A DNA stretch of 64,000 nt from contig NZ_CP155079.2 of the NCBI RefSeq assembly GCF_039634365.2, positions 3,100,001 to 3,164,000 on the forward strand, given 5' to 3'. The position numbers and the translations under genes were made by a program. Of this stretch, positions 9,390-18,296 are shown piece by piece. Within the stretch, counting starts at the first letter, position 1. Every line of letters begins with the position of its first letter. The notes under the pieces were generated by a model. That model was not told the DNA's origin. It saw only the letters and a list, made by a program, of their open reading frames with translations, and ran no database searches. This DNA is from Mucilaginibacter sp. PAMB04168 (GTDB lineage Bacteria; Bacteroidota; Bacteroidia; Sphingobacteriales; Sphingobacteriaceae).

Positions 9390-11660
9390 TTGGATTACTT
9401 ACAGGGATTAAATCCGCAGCAAAGGGCTGCCGCAGAGCAAATACAAGGCCCTGTGATGATTATTGCCGGTGCCGGCTCGGGTAAAACCCGGGTAATTACC
9501 TACCGTGTTGCCCATCTTATACATAAAGGTGTTGACCCTTTTAACATATTGGTGCTTACTTTTACCAACAAGGCCGCCAAAGAAATGCGGGAGCGTATTA
9601 GTAAGGTTGTTGGTGCTGAAGCTAAAAACATTTGGATGGGTACCTTTCACTCGGTATTTGCCAAAATTTTAAGGGTTGAGGCTACAAAGATTGGCTACCC
9701 AAGCAATTTCACCATTTACGATACAGACGATAGTAAGAGCGTGTTAAGGGCCGTTTTGAAAGAAATGAACCTTGATGATAAATTGTACAGCCCCAACTAT
9801 GTGTACAACCGCATATCGGCTGCTAAAAACAATTTGGTATCGTGGCAGGAGTACCAGCAAAATGAGCAAATACAAGCTGACGATTTTTCGAACGGCCGTG
9901 GCCATTTAGGTAAGGTTTATGAAATGTACGCCACCCGCTGCTTTAAATCTGGCGCTATGGATTTTGACGACCTACTGTTTCAAACCAACCGCCTGCTTAA
10001 AGAGCATACAGATGTACTTTACAAATACCAGAACAAGTTTAAGTACTTGATGGTAGATGAGTATCAGGATACCAACTTTTCGCAATATTTGATTGTAAAG
10101 AAGCTTGCTGCCATTAATGAAAACTTGTGTGTAGTGGGTGATGATGCGCAAAGTATTTATGCCTTTCGTGGTGCCAACATTCAAAACATATTAAACTTTG
10201 AGAAGGATTACCCGGATCTGAAGGTGTTTAAACTGGAGCAGAATTACCGCTCTACGCAAAATATTGTAAATGTTGCCAACAGCATCATTTCTAATAACAA
10301 GGAACAGCTTAAGAAAAACGTTTTCTCCGAAAAAGATCATGGAGATAAGATAAAAGTAATTCGGGCTTTTAGCGATAATGAGGAAGGCAAGACCATTGCC
10401 GAAACCATTATGCAGGAGCGCACCACGAAGGGCCTAAAATGGCACGACTTCGCTATCTTATACCGTACCAACGCCCAGTCTCGTTCAATGGAAGAAGGTT
10501 TGCGAAAGCTGAATATTCCTTACAAGATATACGGTGGCCTTTCTTTTTATCAGCGTAAAGAGATTAAAGACTTAATTGCCTATTTCAGGCTTACTTTTAA
10601 CCCTAATGACGAGGAGGCACTTAAACGTGTAATTAATTATCCCCGCCGTGGCATTGGCGATACTACAATTGATCGCATCATCCTAAGCGCCGGGCAAAAC
10701 GACACCACGCTTTGGGAGGTTGTAAAGGAACCTTCTAAATACCTGGATGGCCGCAGTGCGGGTGCTGTTGGTGTGTTTTCTACGCTTATACAAAGCTTCC
10801 AGGTTATAACGCAAACTTTATCGGCTTATGATGCCGCCCTGCACATTGCACAGCATTCGGGCGTGTTGAAAGACCTTTATGAAGATAAATCAGTAGAGGG
10901 CTTGAACCGGTATGAAAATATACAGGAGTTATTGAATGGTATCAAAGAGTTTTCGGAACGTGAAGATATTGAAGACCGCAGCCTGGATATTTTCATGCAG
11001 GATGTGGCCTTGCTTACTAACGATGATAACGACAAGAACCCGGACGCTGACACCGTATCTTTAATGACCATCCACTCCTCCAAAGGGTTGGAGTTTCCGC
11101 ATGTATTTGTAGTAGGCTTGGAGGAGAACCTGTTCCCTTCGCAAATGTCGCTTAATTCGCGCAGCGACCTTGAAGAAGAGCGCCGCCTGTTTTATGTGGC
11201 TGTAACCCGTGCTGAAAATAAGCTTACAATAAGCTACGCAACTTCGCGCTTTAAATTTGGCACATTAATAAACTGCGAGCCAAGCCGCTTTTTAGATGAA
11301 ATAGATGCTCAATATTTGGAGCTCGACTTTAAGGCCAAACCGCAAACCGGCAACCCCTTCTTTGATGACGATCGCAAAGCATGGAGCCGTAATGCCGATA
11401 CATTCTCAAAGCCTAAACCACCAGCCACTGTTAAAACTACCTCGCTTTTGGCAAAGGCACACGTGCCCTCTGCAGGTTTCGCCCCTTCTGACACTTCTAA
11501 ACTACAAGTTGGAATGGAAGTTGAACACGAGCGTTTTGGTTACGGCAAAGTGATCAATTTGGAGGGTAATAAGCCAGATGTAAAAGCAACCATCTTTTTT
11601 AAAGAAATAGGCAACAAACAGCTATTGCTAAAATTTGCAAAACTGCGCATTGTAGAGTAG
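9390..11660 (+). CDS. UvrD/PcrA-family 3'-5' DNA helicase
   Basis: 756 residues with all superfamily 1A helicase motifs in order: Walker A GAGSGKTRV, TFTNKAAKEMRER (Ia), VDEYQDTN (II), VGDDAQSIYAFRGA (III), LEQNYRSTQNI (IV), MTIHSSKGLEF (V) and RRLFYVAVTRAE (VI). The C-terminal part ends in a Tudor-like segment (MEVEHERFGYGKVINLEGNKPDVKA), as in PcrA. It unwinds DNA in excision and mismatch repair and at stalled forks. The start is TTG at 9390, supported by the purine-rich GAGGAGAAG at 9378-9386, unusual for Bacteroidota where Shine-Dalgarno sites are often weak. PcrA versus UvrD cannot be separated here. Confidence 0.95.
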   Translation: MDYLQGLNPQQRAAAEQIQGPVMIIAGAGSGKTRVITYRVAHLIHKGVDPFNILVLTFTNKAAKEMRERISKVVGAEAKNIWMGTFHSVFAKILRVEATKIGYPSNFTIYDTDDSKSVLRAVLKEMNLDDKLYSPNYVYNRISAAKNNLVSWQEYQQNEQIQADDFSNGRGHLGKVYEMYATRCFKSGAMDFDDLLFQTNRLLKEHTDVLYKYQNKFKYLMVDEYQDTNFSQYLIVKKLAAINENLCVVGDDAQSIYAFRGANIQNILNFEKDYPDLKVFKLEQNYRSTQNIVNVANSIISNNKEQLKKNVFSEKDHGDKIKVIRAFSDNEEGKTIAETIMQERTTKGLKWHDFAILYRTNAQSRSMEEGLRKLNIPYKIYGGLSFYQRKEIKDLIAYFRLTFNPNDEEALKRVINYPRRGIGDTTIDRIILSAGQNDTTLWEVVKEPSKYLDGRSAGAVGVFSTLIQSFQVITQTLSAYDAALHIAQHSGVLKDLYEDKSVEGLNRYENIQELLNGIKEFSEREDIEDRSLDIFMQDVALLTNDDNDKNPDADTVSLMTIHSSKGLEFPHVFVVGLEENLFPSQMSLNSRSDLEEERRLFYVAVTRAENKLTISYATSRFKFGTLINCEPSRFLDEIDAQYLELDFKAKPQTGNPFFDDDRKAWSRNADTFSKPKPPATVKTTSLLAKAHVPSAGFAPSDTSKLQVGMEVEHERFGYGKVINLEGNKPDVKATIFFKEIGNKQLLLKFAKLRIVE

Positions 11661-11680
11661 CATCATCATTAGATTATTTT

Positions 11681-11708
11681 AAAGGCAGTCCGTTTGGACT
11701 GCCTTTTG
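11681..11708 (+). terminator. Rho-independent terminator of the helicase gene
   Basis: Perfect 11-bp stem AAAGGCAGTCC / GGACTGCCTTT with a four-base loop, followed by a short T-run, 20 bp after the stop. Confidence 0.85.
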
Positions 11709-11955
11709 TGTTTAGTTAATTTTTTTAAATGATGATGTACAAGAAACATTAATGTGCCTAATTGACTAAAATCATTAATAATTAAGTAATTGATATAACT
11801 TAAAAGGTAAATATTGCCTCAAAGTGAGTAAATAATTAAATCAATTACCCATTTTGTGGGGAATTTAATCAACACTTTTAACTAATAAGAATTAAAAACC
11901 CTCTTTAACGCACTGTTATGGGCTTTTCCAATTGATGGCATCTGGTTTGAATTAA

Positions 11956-11993
11956 TGTTTAAACACCCCTTTTCCCTAATAGGTGTTTAAACA
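11956..11993. promoter_or_regulatory. Inverted repeat upstream of the XRE gene, probable operator
   Basis: Arms TGTTTAAACACC and GGTGTTTAAACA match perfectly over 12 bp, with a 14-base spacer. The right arm ends 6 bp before the ATG at 12000. Its position fits autoregulation by the HTH protein encoded next door. It could instead be a hairpin in the leader mRNA. Confidence 0.55.
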
Positions 11994-11999
11994 AAAATT

Positions 12000-12368
12000 A
12001 TGAGTCCGTTAATCAACAACAAAGCAGTAAATTCTGTTGGCAACAACATTCGCACACTGCGCCATCAACGCGGCTGGAGCCAAGAAGATGTAGCAAACCG
12101 TTTAGGTATTTCAATACCCGCCTTTTCAAAAATTGAAACCGGTATAACCGATGTCAACCTCTCGCGCCTGGAGCAAATAGCCAGCATTTACGAAATCAGC
12201 GTGGTACAATTATTAGGTTTAGGCTTAACCGATACCGAAAAGCAGTACACAAGCATGAGCGTAGCACAAAAAAAGCTAACCGACCGTGAAGCGGAGATTG
12301 CAGACTTGCAACGCAAAGTAATTGAGCTGTACGAAGAGTTACACAATAAAAAATCAATCGCCGTATAA
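12000..12368 (+). CDS. XRE-family HTH transcriptional regulator
   Basis: 122 residues. A Cro/CI-type helix-turn-helix lies at about 12-70: VGNNIRTLRHQRGWSQEDVA, then LGISIPAFSKIETG as the recognition part, then VNLSRLEQIASIYEISVVQLL. The C-terminal third is a predicted coiled coil (KKLTDREAEIADLQRKVIEL), likely for dimerisation. A perfect palindrome directly upstream suggests autoregulation, and a long hairpin follows. No toxin partner is obvious: the next gene is 208 bp away and does not resemble a known toxin. Confidence 0.88.
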   Translation: MSPLINNKAVNSVGNNIRTLRHQRGWSQEDVANRLGISIPAFSKIETGITDVNLSRLEQIASIYEISVVQLLGLGLTDTEKQYTSMSVAQKKLTDREAEIADLQRKVIELYEELHNKKSIAV

Positions 12369-12439
12369 ATACGTGCTTTGTTTGCTTTATGTGACACTTC
12401 TGTTGCGTAAATAAGATAGTAACCTAGTAAGGTAAGTTG

Positions 12440-12509
12440 TGCCGCAAAATTGATTAAACGTTAGGTTAAATACGTTTACTTAAAATCAATTATTGCGGCA
12501 TTTTCTTCT
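12440..12509 (+). terminator. Long hairpin terminator after the XRE gene
   Basis: Left arm TGCCGCAAAATTGATT (12440-12455) pairs with AATCAATTATTGCGGCA (12484-12500) with one bulge. An inner AAACG / CGTTT pairing follows. The stem is followed by TTTTCTTCT. Much longer than the other terminators here. Confidence 0.6.
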
Positions 12510-12576
12510 AAAAAAGTTTTTTAATAGTATTTGGAGTAATAATTGTAAGTACAGCTTAGAACAATACTAAGTTGTA

Positions 12577-12876
12577 ATGAGAAATTATCTATTATCCACG
12601 TCCACTGATGCAGCTTTAAAATTAGGTACCATCCACGACCCGGATACTAAACTTAAAGTAACCGTAATAGATTTACTTAGTTCTACATATAAGCCTCGTA
12701 AAGGAGAGGTAAGCTTTTATGTAACTGCAGGGAATAAGAAATTGGCTTTTGAGACACAAGGCTATCGCCGTCATCGCAAACTGCTTATACTGCAAATGGT
12801 GGCCTGGTATTGTGTATATTTAGGATTATTGGAAGCACAAATTCATTCAAGTTTGCCGCTATTAAGAATAGCTTAA
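12577..12876 (+). CDS. Hypothetical protein (99 aa)
   Basis: A short protein with a polar N-terminal half (TIHDPDTKLKVTVIDLLSST, KPRKGEVSFYV) and a basic YRRHRK patch. A hydrophobic helix-like segment (LLILQMVAWYCVYLGLLEA) follows near residues 68-87, which may be a buried or membrane-touching helix. No signal peptide and no family recognised. It lies convergent with the TPR/HisKA gene, 25 bp apart. Confidence 0.5.
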   Translation: MRNYLLSTSTDAALKLGTIHDPDTKLKVTVIDLLSSTYKPRKGEVSFYVTAGNKKLAFETQGYRRHRKLLILQMVAWYCVYLGLLEAQIHSSLPLLRIA

Positions 12877-12901
12877 TCTACTAGCCCCAACATAAGCCAA
12901 C

Positions 12902-14359
12902 CTACATGCCGGCACGCTGAGGATTGTGCAACATATCGCTCATGTCGATGATCTTGTCGTCGATCTCAGATACACATTTAATCATCATTTGAATACATTC
13001 TTCCTGACTTACCAAACCCTCGCGTTCAAGGTTCATTAAACCTTTAAGTGTAGCTATAGGGCCACGTATCTGGTGAGACAAGTGTGAAGAATAATCAGAC
13101 AACTTCCTGTTCTTTAATTGAAGGTCTTTGGTGCGCTCGTCTATAATCTCTTCAAGGTGATGATTGATCCTGTCCAGATTATCTTTTTGATTAGAAATTT
13201 CAGTATTTAATTCGGTAAGCTTTTTATTAGTTTCGGCCTTACGCTTAACGTTGCTAACAAGTAAAACGATTACAAGGGTTAAAAAGGCAGCCAGTATAAC
13301 CGTACCAATCATGGTATTTCTGGCATATTCCTGCTTAAGCATAATTTGCTCATTCTTGAGCATCATCTGTTCATTTTTACGTTTAAGTTCTTCTTGCCGG
13401 TAATTAGCCTGGTACAAGCTTAACGCTGCTGAGTTGCGCGACTTGTAATCAATGCTATCCTGCCTGTAAATGCTTTGCAGATAGTTTAGCGCCTTCTCGA
13501 AATTTTTACGTTTTAATTCGAGTAAGTAAGAAGTAATCTGATAGCTATGATCTATCTTTTCATTTTTACTTAGCGCAGAGTAAGCTTTGCCCTCAGTTAA
13601 GCACTCCTCTGCTTTCTTAAAATCTCCCTCTGCTATATATATTTCAGCTAAAGTCAAGTTAATCTGTGCTACAGGCTGGTTCAAATCAAGAATCTTGGCT
13701 TGCTCAATAGCTTTGAATAAATACTCTTTGGCTTTACTATAATTAGCCGTAGCTGAATAAATAACACCCAGATTTTGCATAACTGTAATACTTAAAGCCG
13801 GATTATTTATCTGCCGAATAATATCGTAGCTTTTTGTATAGCTAACCAAAGCTTTACTGTAATTAGTTTGCAATTGGTAAACGTTACCAAAATTCAGATA
13901 AATTGACGCTAAAATATTTTTGTTATCAATATGTTTTGTATGGTATAAATTTACAGCGGCATTTAAATACTCCAGGCATTTATCATAGTCTACGTCAAGA
14001 TATAAAGAGCTAATATTCAAGTAAATACGAGCTTCACCTAGTGCATCGTTTGATTTTTGAAACGCAGCCAGTGACGAGAGGTAGTTTTCGATAGCTTTTT
14101 CACTATGTCCTATATAATACTCCCCAATACCTCTTACACGGTATGCATTAGCTACACCTTTAGAGTAGTTTAACTTCTTAGCAATGCTTAACGCACGATC
14201 TGCATACTTGATGGTTTGCCTTGCATCAGTCATGCGCATTTCGTAGCCGCGTATGTAAAGATTTACCACTTCTGTAGTATCCTGCGCCCTGTTAATTAGC
14301 GTCGCTGAGGCTAATGATGAAACAAGAATCAAGACTAGAAAAGTAAAAATCTTCTTCAT
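12902..14359 (-). CDS. TPR sensor protein with HisKA-like helices but no ATPase domain
   Basis: The ATG at 14359 is preferred over 14389 because it begins a clean signal sequence (MKKIFTFLVLILVSSLASA). Tetratricopeptide repeats (for example GNVYQLQTNYSKALVSYTKS) follow to about residue 310, then a transmembrane helix (TVILAAFLTLVIVLLV, near 340) and a coiled coil. The final segment SSHLSHQIRGPIATLKG is a histidine-kinase H-box with its phospho-accepting His near residue 429. The protein stops about 55 residues later. The N, G1 and G2 boxes of the ATPase domain are missing, and nothing resembling them follows the stop. Related TPR histidine kinases of Bacteroidota are about 130 residues longer. 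Confidence 0.8.
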   Translation of the reverse strand: MKKIFTFLVLILVSSLASATLINRAQDTTEVVNLYIRGYEMRMTDARQTIKYADRALSIAKKLNYSKGVANAYRVRGIGEYYIGHSEKAIENYLSSLAAFQKSNDALGEARIYLNISSLYLDVDYDKCLEYLNAAVNLYHTKHIDNKNILASIYLNFGNVYQLQTNYSKALVSYTKSYDIIRQINNPALSITVMQNLGVIYSATANYSKAKEYLFKAIEQAKILDLNQPVAQINLTLAEIYIAEGDFKKAEECLTEGKAYSALSKNEKIDHSYQITSYLLELKRKNFEKALNYLQSIYRQDSIDYKSRNSAALSLYQANYRQEELKRKNEQMMLKNEQIMLKQEYARNTMIGTVILAAFLTLVIVLLVSNVKRKAETNKKLTELNTEISNQKDNLDRINHHLEEIIDERTKDLQLKNRKLSDYSSHLSHQIRGPIATLKGLMNLEREGLVSQEECIQMMIKCVSEIDDKIIDMSDMLHNPQRAGM

Positions 14360-14451
14360 TAAAGGTTGTATTTCACTAACACGCATCAAATGTCATAAAT
14401 ATACTAGAATGCGCGGCACAAAGTGCGAAAAAAATATTTTTTTAATTTTTT

Positions 14452-14481
14452 TTTGAATGTGTAAAAACTTCTTTACATTTG
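14452..14481 (+). promoter_or_regulatory. Bacteroidota-type promoter of the small secreted peptides
   Basis: TTTG at 14452-14455 and TACATTTG at 14474-14481, 18 bp apart, match the -33 TTTG / -7 TAnnTTTG consensus. It lies 49 bp before the ATG at 14530. Confidence 0.6.
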
Positions 14482-14529
14482 CAGTGTTACTTTATATAAC
14501 AGACATAATTAACTACTAAACAAACTGAT

Positions 14530-14733
14530 ATGAAAAAGATTTTCGTTATTGCTGCATTACTTGTTTCTACAGGAGTTATCTCTTCATGTACTAAAGAGAG
14601 CGACGTTGCACCAGCCAGTCTAAATAAAAAAGTTGCTACAGAAGAAACCTTAGACAGCGAAACAAACGTTGATGGTAAACTTGGCGTTGGAGATGGCGGC
14701 GTTGATTACCCACCAACCAAAAAACCTAGATAA
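14530..14733 (+). CDS. Small lipoprotein (67 aa)
   Basis: MKKIFVIAALLVSTGVISSC is a lipoprotein signal with the modified Cys at residue 20. The mature peptide is only about 48 residues, polar and acidic, and ends in LGVGDGGVDYPPTKKPR. A good Bacteroidota promoter lies upstream. The next gene, 36 bp downstream, encodes a similar short secreted peptide ending in ADGGI, so the DGG near the C-terminus is shared. Function unknown. The gene is divergent from the TPR/HisKA-like sensor. Confidence 0.7.
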   Translation: MKKIFVIAALLVSTGVISSCTKESDVAPASLNKKVATEETLDSETNVDGKLGVGDGGVDYPPTKKPR

Positions 14734-14769
14734 TAAGCATCTCAGCTCAACTTACTATTTACATTTACC

Positions 14770-14976
14770 ATGAAAAAAATATTAATCTTATCAGCAATGT
14801 TTATTGCATCGGGTAGCGTATATACTTGGGGTCACGGCAATCAGGTTAAGCCAACTAACGTATTGACAAATAGTACTGTAACTGCAATCAAATTAGCTGA
14901 AGCAAAAGCGGCTTTAAGCAAGGCTAATACTAAAAACATTAAAAGCAATTTAGGTACTGCCGACGGTGGTATTTAA
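14770..14976 (+). CDS. Small secreted peptide (68 aa)
   Basis: MKKILILSAMFIASGSVYTWG is a signal peptide without a lipobox Cys. The mature chain is Ala/Lys/Asn-rich (IKLAEAKAALSKANTKNIKS) and ends in LGTADGGI, echoing the LGVGDGG of the preceding lipoprotein. It follows that gene by 36 bp and is probably co-transcribed. No family recognised. The shared ending could be a processing or recognition motif, but this is inference. Confidence 0.65.
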   Translation: MKKILILSAMFIASGSVYTWGHGNQVKPTNVLTNSTVTAIKLAEAKAALSKANTKNIKSNLGTADGGI

Positions 14977-15281
14977 AATAACAATACTTGATATATTATA
15001 ATACTTCCTAAAAGTAGTATTATATGATAAGTGAAGGCAGTAAGCTCTTTGCATAATATAATAATAGCTTTAAAACTATATATTATTTAATTATTGCGCA
15101 ACGGCTGTACAACTTTTGTGAGTAGAATGTGAATTCAATTCACACTTACAGCATAGATTTTGTAACATGTTCTCGCTATTGTTTACTGCCCGGTTTTATT
15201 AACGTTGAGATAATCACTGGTTTAATTTATATACTGTTAGCATGTATATAATTATATATTTGCTTTTTTAGTAAAGTAAGT
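14977..15281 (+). other. AT-rich intergenic region
   Basis: About 300 bp. An imperfect hairpin with TATAATAC / GTATTATA arms (14997-15024) may terminate the small-peptide transcript. No other element was recognised. Confidence 0.4.
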
Positions 15282-16655
15282 ATGCAAATTATTAAACAGT
15301 ACATAGAGGACAACAAACAGCGCTTGCTCGACGAGTTGTTTGACCTGCTGCGTTTCCCGTCGGTTAGTGCCGACCCGAAGTATAAAGACGATGTTTTAAA
15401 AACAGCCGATTATACTGCGGCCAAATTACAAGAGGCCGGCGCTGATAATGTTGAGGTTTGCCAAACGGCCGGCTACCCCATTGTTTATGGGGAAAAAATT
15501 ATTGACGCTTCTAAACCAACAGTTTTGGTTTACGGCCATTATGACGTACAGCCGCCGGATCCGCTGGAGTTATGGAAAACGCCACCGTTTGAACCAACCG
15601 TTCGCGATGGTAAAATATATGCCCGCGGTGCATGTGATGACAAAGGCCAATTTTACATGCACGTAAAAGCCTTTGAGTTGATGATGCAAACCAACACCCT
15701 GCCTTGTAACATCAAATTTATGATTGAGGGCGAGGAAGAAGTTGGTTCAAATAACCTTGGCCTATTTGTAAAAGCAAATAAAGAAAGACTCAAAGCAGAT
15801 GTGGTGCTTATTTCTGACACTTCAATGCTGAGCATGGAAACACCGTCATTAGAAACCGGTTTGCGCGGACTTTCCTACCTTGAGGTGGAAGTGGTTGGCC
15901 CTAACCGCGATTTGCACTCAGGCGTGTACGGCGGTGCAGTGGCTAATCCGGCAACCATACTGGCTAAAATGATTGCTTCTCTCCACGACGAAAACAATCA
16001 CATTGCTATACCTGGTTTCTACGATGATGTTGTTGAGCTAACTGGTGACGAGCGCAACGCTTTGAACGCAGCGCCTTATAATGAGGAAGAATACAAGAAA
16101 GATCTGGATATCGCCGAAGTTTGGGGCGAAAAAGGCTATTCAACCCTTGAACGTACAGGAACACGTCCTACTCTTGAGGTAAACGGCATTTGGGGTGGAT
16201 ATATTGGTGAGGGTGCTAAAACAGTATTACCATCAAAAGCTAACGCAAAAATATCAATGCGCTTGGTGCCTAACCAAAGTTCCGATAAGATAACGCAACT
16301 CTTTACCGATCACTTTAATCGTATAGCACCGCCTTACGTTAAAGTAAAAGTAACGCCACACCATGGCGGCGAACCTGTGGTTACTCCTACCAATAGTGTA
16401 GCCTACCAGGCTGCCCAAAAAGCTATAACCGAAGCATTCGGTGTAGAACCTATACCAACCCGCGGGGGTGGCAGCATTCCAATTGTGGCATTGTTTGAAG
16501 CAGAACTGGGCATTAAAACCGTACTAATGGGTTTTGGTTTAGACAGTGATGCACTGCACTCTCCAAACGAAAAATACGATATATATAATTACTACAAGGG
16601 CATTGAAACTATTCCGCTTTTTTATAAACACTACGCAGAACTGAGTAATAGTTAA
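15282..16655 (+). CDS. M20-family dipeptidase/metallopeptidase
   Basis: 457 residues, cytoplasmic (no signal peptide). The M20 zinc-site pattern is clear: VLVYGHYDVQPPDP (His ligand and the HxD), RGACDDKGQ (bridging Asp), MIEGEEEVGS (catalytic Glu pair), and a C-terminal HSPNEKYD His ligand. The dimerisation lid domain lies around residues 195-330 (DLHSGVYGGAVANPA). It matches the CNDP/CPG2-type dipeptidases that cleave short peptides. Flanking intergenic regions and a downstream terminator indicate a single-gene transcript. Confidence 0.93.
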   Translation: MQIIKQYIEDNKQRLLDELFDLLRFPSVSADPKYKDDVLKTADYTAAKLQEAGADNVEVCQTAGYPIVYGEKIIDASKPTVLVYGHYDVQPPDPLELWKTPPFEPTVRDGKIYARGACDDKGQFYMHVKAFELMMQTNTLPCNIKFMIEGEEEVGSNNLGLFVKANKERLKADVVLISDTSMLSMETPSLETGLRGLSYLEVEVVGPNRDLHSGVYGGAVANPATILAKMIASLHDENNHIAIPGFYDDVVELTGDERNALNAAPYNEEEYKKDLDIAEVWGEKGYSTLERTGTRPTLEVNGIWGGYIGEGAKTVLPSKANAKISMRLVPNQSSDKITQLFTDHFNRIAPPYVKVKVTPHHGGEPVVTPTNSVAYQAAQKAITEAFGVEPIPTRGGGSIPIVALFEAELGIKTVLMGFGLDSDALHSPNEKYDIYNYYKGIETIPLFYKHYAELSNS

Positions 16656-16689
16656 TTGCTTTAACAGTAATTAAAAACAATACCATATA

Positions 16690-16714
16690 AGCCGGCTAAT
16701 AGCCGGCTTTTTTT
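16690..16714 (+). terminator. Rho-independent terminator of the dipeptidase gene
   Basis: Perfect 8-bp stem AGCCGGCT / AGCCGGCT with an AAT loop, followed by seven T. Confidence 0.9.
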
Positions 16715-16768
16715 GTGGATAGAGCAAAACTTTCACACGTACAAATTTCATTGTAACTTGCCCGCTAT

Positions 16769-18118
16769 ATGATGCAATGGGAAAAGCTTATTTCGGCCAA
16801 GCGCTGGGGAGTTGAAAATAACGAAGCGCAGGATCATGACAAAGCCAGGTCGCAGTTTCAAAAAGATTATGACCGCCTTATATTTTCATCACCTTTTAGG
16901 CGCTTACAAAATAAAACGCAAGTATTCCCTTTGCCCGGAAGTGTGTTTGTGCACAACCGGCTTACGCATAGCCTGGAGGTGGCCAGTGTTGGTCGGTCTC
17001 TGGGTACAATATTTTATCAAAATCTTAAAAAGCAAGAATCTGATTTGGACCAGCGCCTGCCCCTCATCAGCGAGGTAGGCAATATGGTAGCTGCAGCCTG
17101 TTTGGCTCACGACATGGGTAATCCTGCATTCGGCCACTCTGGCGAATCAGCATTGTCCCGGTACTTCACCGATGGTGATGGTTTAGCTTTTAAGCCCAAA
17201 TTAACCGACGAACAATGGCAGGATTTTACGCACTTTGAAGGAAATGCGAATGCTTTTAGACTGCTCACCCATCCTTTTACCGGTAAAGGTAACGGCGCTT
17301 TTGCCCTAACCTACACAACGCTTGCATCAATTGTAAAATACCCTTGTGCTGCCATTGCCGGCCACGTGAAGGGCAATATCCATCAAAAGAAGTATGGCTT
17401 CTTTCAATCCGAACAAACGTCATTCCAGGCAATTGCCGAAGATTTGGGGCTTGTTAAGGTACAGGGCAGCCCACTGATTTACAAACGCCATCCGCTGGTT
17501 TATTTGGTTGAAGCGGCTGATGACATCTGCTACAGCATCATTGATTTGGAAGATGCACACCGGCTTAAGATACTATCTTACGCTCAGATTAAGGAACTGC
17601 TAATGCCCATTTGTAACAGTACACGCATGGCAAACTGGCTCGAAACTGAATTTGAGGACGAAGACGCCAAAGTAAGCATCATGCGTGCCAAGGCGATCAA
17701 CAACCTTATTACCGCCTGCTCTAAAATTTTCATGGACAATCAAGACAGTATCTTAAGTGGCAATTTTAACCAGGGCCTTACCGACGCGTTAGAGGAACCG
17801 TTTTTGACGCCATGGAACGCTATCAGTAAGATTTCAGTTCAAAAGATATACAACTATCAATCGGTGGTGCAAATTGAGGTAGCCGGATACAAGGTTATGG
17901 GCGGTTTACTTGAAGAGTTTATACCAGCCGTACTTCACAATAGTACTAGCTACCATAATAAGCTGGTTAAGTTAATACCCAAGCAGTTCATCACTCCTAA
18001 TGCCGATCTGTACTCAAAAATTCAAAGCGTGTTAGATTTCGTTTCGGGGATGACGGATTTGTATGCTGTAGAGCTTTATCGCAATATAAAAGGTATATCG
18101 TTTCCGGCAATTCATTAA
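16769..18118 (+). CDS. dgt: Deoxyguanosinetriphosphate triphosphohydrolase (dGTPase)
   Basis: 449 residues of the HD-domain dNTPase family. Metal-site residues appear in order: NRLTHSLEVASVGRSLG (first His), CLAHDMGNPAFGHSGE (HD pair) and LVEAADDICYSIIDLEDAH (final Asp). The N-terminal FSSPFRRLQNKTQVFPL is also typical of Dgt. The enzyme hydrolyses dGTP (possibly other dNTPs) to the nucleoside and triphosphate and helps control dNTP pools. MMQWEKLIS is taken as the start. The gene stands alone between intergenic gaps. Confidence 0.93.
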   Translation: MMQWEKLISAKRWGVENNEAQDHDKARSQFQKDYDRLIFSSPFRRLQNKTQVFPLPGSVFVHNRLTHSLEVASVGRSLGTIFYQNLKKQESDLDQRLPLISEVGNMVAAACLAHDMGNPAFGHSGESALSRYFTDGDGLAFKPKLTDEQWQDFTHFEGNANAFRLLTHPFTGKGNGAFALTYTTLASIVKYPCAAIAGHVKGNIHQKKYGFFQSEQTSFQAIAEDLGLVKVQGSPLIYKRHPLVYLVEAADDICYSIIDLEDAHRLKILSYAQIKELLMPICNSTRMANWLETEFEDEDAKVSIMRAKAINNLITACSKIFMDNQDSILSGNFNQGLTDALEEPFLTPWNAISKISVQKIYNYQSVVQIEVAGYKVMGGLLEEFIPAVLHNSTSYHNKLVKLIPKQFITPNADLYSKIQSVLDFVSGMTDLYAVELYRNIKGISFPAIH

Positions 18119-18296
18119 AAAGGTGTAATTATTACAATCAGGTCAAATTTATATAGGTATAACTAACACAATTTAGTTTATATTTGCGTTACTCTGTTAA
18201 AATTACATTAACTTATCAAAACACTGTTGCTCCCATCCTCTCCGAATACTTATTGAGGCACAGGCACGGAACTAATTTTTTTATTTAAACAATTAC

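Larger units (their letters stand above)
11661..11999 (+). other. Intergenic region with terminator and palindrome
   Basis: About 340 bp of AT-rich sequence. It holds the helicase terminator (11681-11708) and a 12-bp-arm inverted repeat touching the XRE start (11956-11993). Nothing else was recognised in between. Confidence 0.5.

Noticed and set aside
12000-12876. XRE gene and following 99-aa protein as a toxin-antitoxin pair
   Set aside because: They are 208 bp apart with a strong hairpin between, and the second protein resembles no known toxin.
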